24,073 nucleotides of DNA from Azolla pinnata (Eukaryota > Streptophyta > Polypodiopsida > Salviniales > Salviniaceae). The DNA lies in contig JBBBWG010007757.1 in assembly GCA_037176905.1 (NCBI GenBank), forward strand, positions 806-24,878. Reading direction: 5' to 3'. Below the pieces are notes generated by a model, which was not told the DNA's origin, ran no database searches, and saw nothing but the letters and a program-made list of their open reading frames with translations. This document shows positions 23,099-24,073 of the stretch, in pieces (within the stretch, counting starts at the first letter, position 1; each line of letters starts with the position of its first letter). A program made the position numbers and the translations under genes.

Positions 23099-23153
23099 TT
23101 AGGGTTTAGGGTTTAGGGTTTAGGGTTTAGGGTTTAGGGTTTAGGGTTTAGGG
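23099..23153. repeat. Perfect telomeric array, (TTTAGGG) about 8 copies
   Basis: TTAGGG followed by seven perfect TTTAGGG units, 55 bp with no mismatch. It ends 43 bases before the start codon of the PHO1-like gene and so lies in its probable 5' leader. In the opposite orientation it reads as repeated telo-boxes (AAACCCTAA), sites known in plants to bind Myb-type telomere-repeat proteins. Confidence 0.97.
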
Positions 23154-23196
23154 AGACATTTCTTTTCTTTGGTCGAGCTCTGCGTAGAGGAAGATC

Positions 23197-23796
23197 ATGG
23201 TGAAGTTCTCGAAGCAGCTCGAGCTCCAGATGGTGCCCGAATGGCGCACCGCCTTCTGCGACTACCGCAAGCTCAAGAAGAAGCTCAAGCTCATGAAGAC
23301 GGCGGCGGCGGCGACGGGGGCATCGACCTCCGATGGCGACAATGACGTGCCCGATCGCAACCACCATCATTACCATCATAATCATCACAATCAGCATCAT
23401 CATCACGGCCGCCATCGCCGCCATCGTCATCATGGGGAGGAGGAGGGGGATGATGATGATGACGATGGCGATGGCGACGATGATGATGAGGATGAGGATG
23501 AGGATGATGCCATCGATGGCGACGGAGCGCATGCGGAGCATCGTGCATCATCGCCGACGATGATGAGCACGATGATGATGGTGAAGAAGAAGAGCCATGG
23601 TGATGGTGATGGTGGTGGTGGTGGTGGTGGTGATGGTGATGGCGATGGCGATGGCGATGATGGCGGCGGCGGCGATCACCATGACATGCGGTACAAGCTG
23701 TTCAACATGCCCATCACCCTCACGCGCCGCCGGCTGAATGCGCACCCGCCGCCTCGCCATCGCCATCGCCGTTCCGACAATGACAACATCATCAAG
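23197..23796 (+). CDS. PHO1: PHO1-like SPX-domain protein, first exon only (gene continues past the window)
   Basis: PHO1 family proteins have an N-terminal SPX domain that senses inositol pyrophosphates and a C-terminal EXS membrane domain. They export phosphate, for example into the xylem. Only exon 1 is here: 200 codons ending at a GTAAAA donor (23797). The start MVKFSKQLELQMVPEWRTAF followed by CDYRKLKKKLK matches the first SPX helices of PHO1 proteins (SPX-only proteins begin MKFGKR and SPX-MFS proteins MVAFGK). Tyr23 and the Lys 27-31 cluster are at positions that bind phosphate-type ligands in SPX domains. Residues 36-165 are then low complexity: a His-rich run (56-79), an Asp/Glu-rich run (81-108), and Gly/Asp repeats (135-160). 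Normal sequence resumes at RYKLFNMPITLTRRR. PHO1 proteins do vary in this linker, but such a composition is extreme. EXS exons lie outside the window, so the full family call is an inference. Confidence 0.85.
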
Positions 23797-23810
23797 GTAA
23801 AACTAAATCA

Positions 23811-23868
23811 CTATAACTAACTATAACTAACTAACTAACCAACCAACTATAACTAACTATAACTAACA
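23811..23868. repeat. Short CTATAACTAA / CTAAC repeat at the start of PHO1-like intron 1
   Basis: Imperfect tandem units of CTATAACTAA, CTAA and CCAA begin about 15 bases inside the intron. CTAAC words resemble plant branch points, but their number and position next to the donor point to a simple repeat. Confidence 0.75.
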
Positions 23869-23996
23869 ACAATGGATGTTTCCCGCCGTTAAGCCATCTG
23901 ATCGGAGACGATCTTGACACTCGTTAATATGTAATTTCGACATTGTATTACTAGTGATGAATCTTAATTCATGGAAAACAAAAACACAAGCAAACG

Positions 23997-24000
<4 letters not shown>

Positions 24001-24073
<73 letters not shown>
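24001..24073. repeat. (AG)n microsatellite running off the window end
   Basis: At least 36 uninterrupted AG units fill the last 73 bases. It lies in intron 1 of the PHO1-like gene, about 200 bases after the donor. Its full length cannot be known here. Confidence 0.98.

Noticed and set aside
22585-23109. A 174-codon + strand frame upstream of the PHO1-like gene
   Set aside because: It runs through the ATCGG repeat, the TATA box and the CTCTGC repeat, and ends in the telomeric array, so it is composition-driven.

Overview
The window is nuclear DNA from a land plant, most likely a flowering plant; the exact lineage cannot be fixed from the sequence. The signs are four plant-type genes with GT-AG introns, plant telomere words (TTTAGGG), a 447-residue plant eEF1A with an intron in its leader, a plant reticulon-like protein, a plant SPPL and a PHO1-type SPX protein. 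Simple sequence repeats are very common. No bacterial, organellar or viral gene set is visible.

Layout from left to right. Positions 1-633 are a GGACAT-based minisatellite with a higher-order unit, followed by a 53-bp tandem repeat (657-773). A reticulon-like gene (RTNLB, + strand, five coding exons, 1931-4069) converges on a signal peptide peptidase-like gene (SPPL, - strand, three coding exons, 8785-5965). Their stop codons lie 1.9 kb apart with nothing recognisable between them. From 9.3 to 11.3 kb the DNA holds only short duplications. A CAT/CAC triplet block (11.34-11.9 kb) and an 18-copy TTC array then lead into the TATA box of an eEF1A gene (+ strand; leader intron, then three coding exons, 13599-15452). 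From 15.8 to 20.4 kb the sequence is repeat-derived and AT-rich: diverged 90-bp repeats, a short telomeric cluster and one LTR-like segment. From 20.4 to 22.8 kb there are unassigned open frames, several hexamer and pentamer repeats, and two telomeric-word clusters. The window ends in the first exon of a PHO1-like SPX gene (+ strand, 23197-23796). Its leader carries a perfect telomeric array, and its first intron runs into a GA repeat at the window edge.

The four genes do not form a pathway. They are an ER-membrane shaping protein, an intramembrane aspartyl protease, a translation factor and a phosphate exporter or sensor, next to each other by chance. I assembled the RTNLB, SPPL and eEF1A exons by hand from splice sites, reading phase and family conservation, and each closes at a normal family length (242, 370 and 447 residues). 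I found no new multi-gene system. The most interesting items are a tandem duplication that copies the eEF1A 5' splice site inside the split codons of the NKxD motif, a large His-rich plus Asp/Glu-rich insertion in the PHO1-like SPX region, and telomeric-repeat arrays in the PHO1-like leader and elsewhere in the right third of the window.
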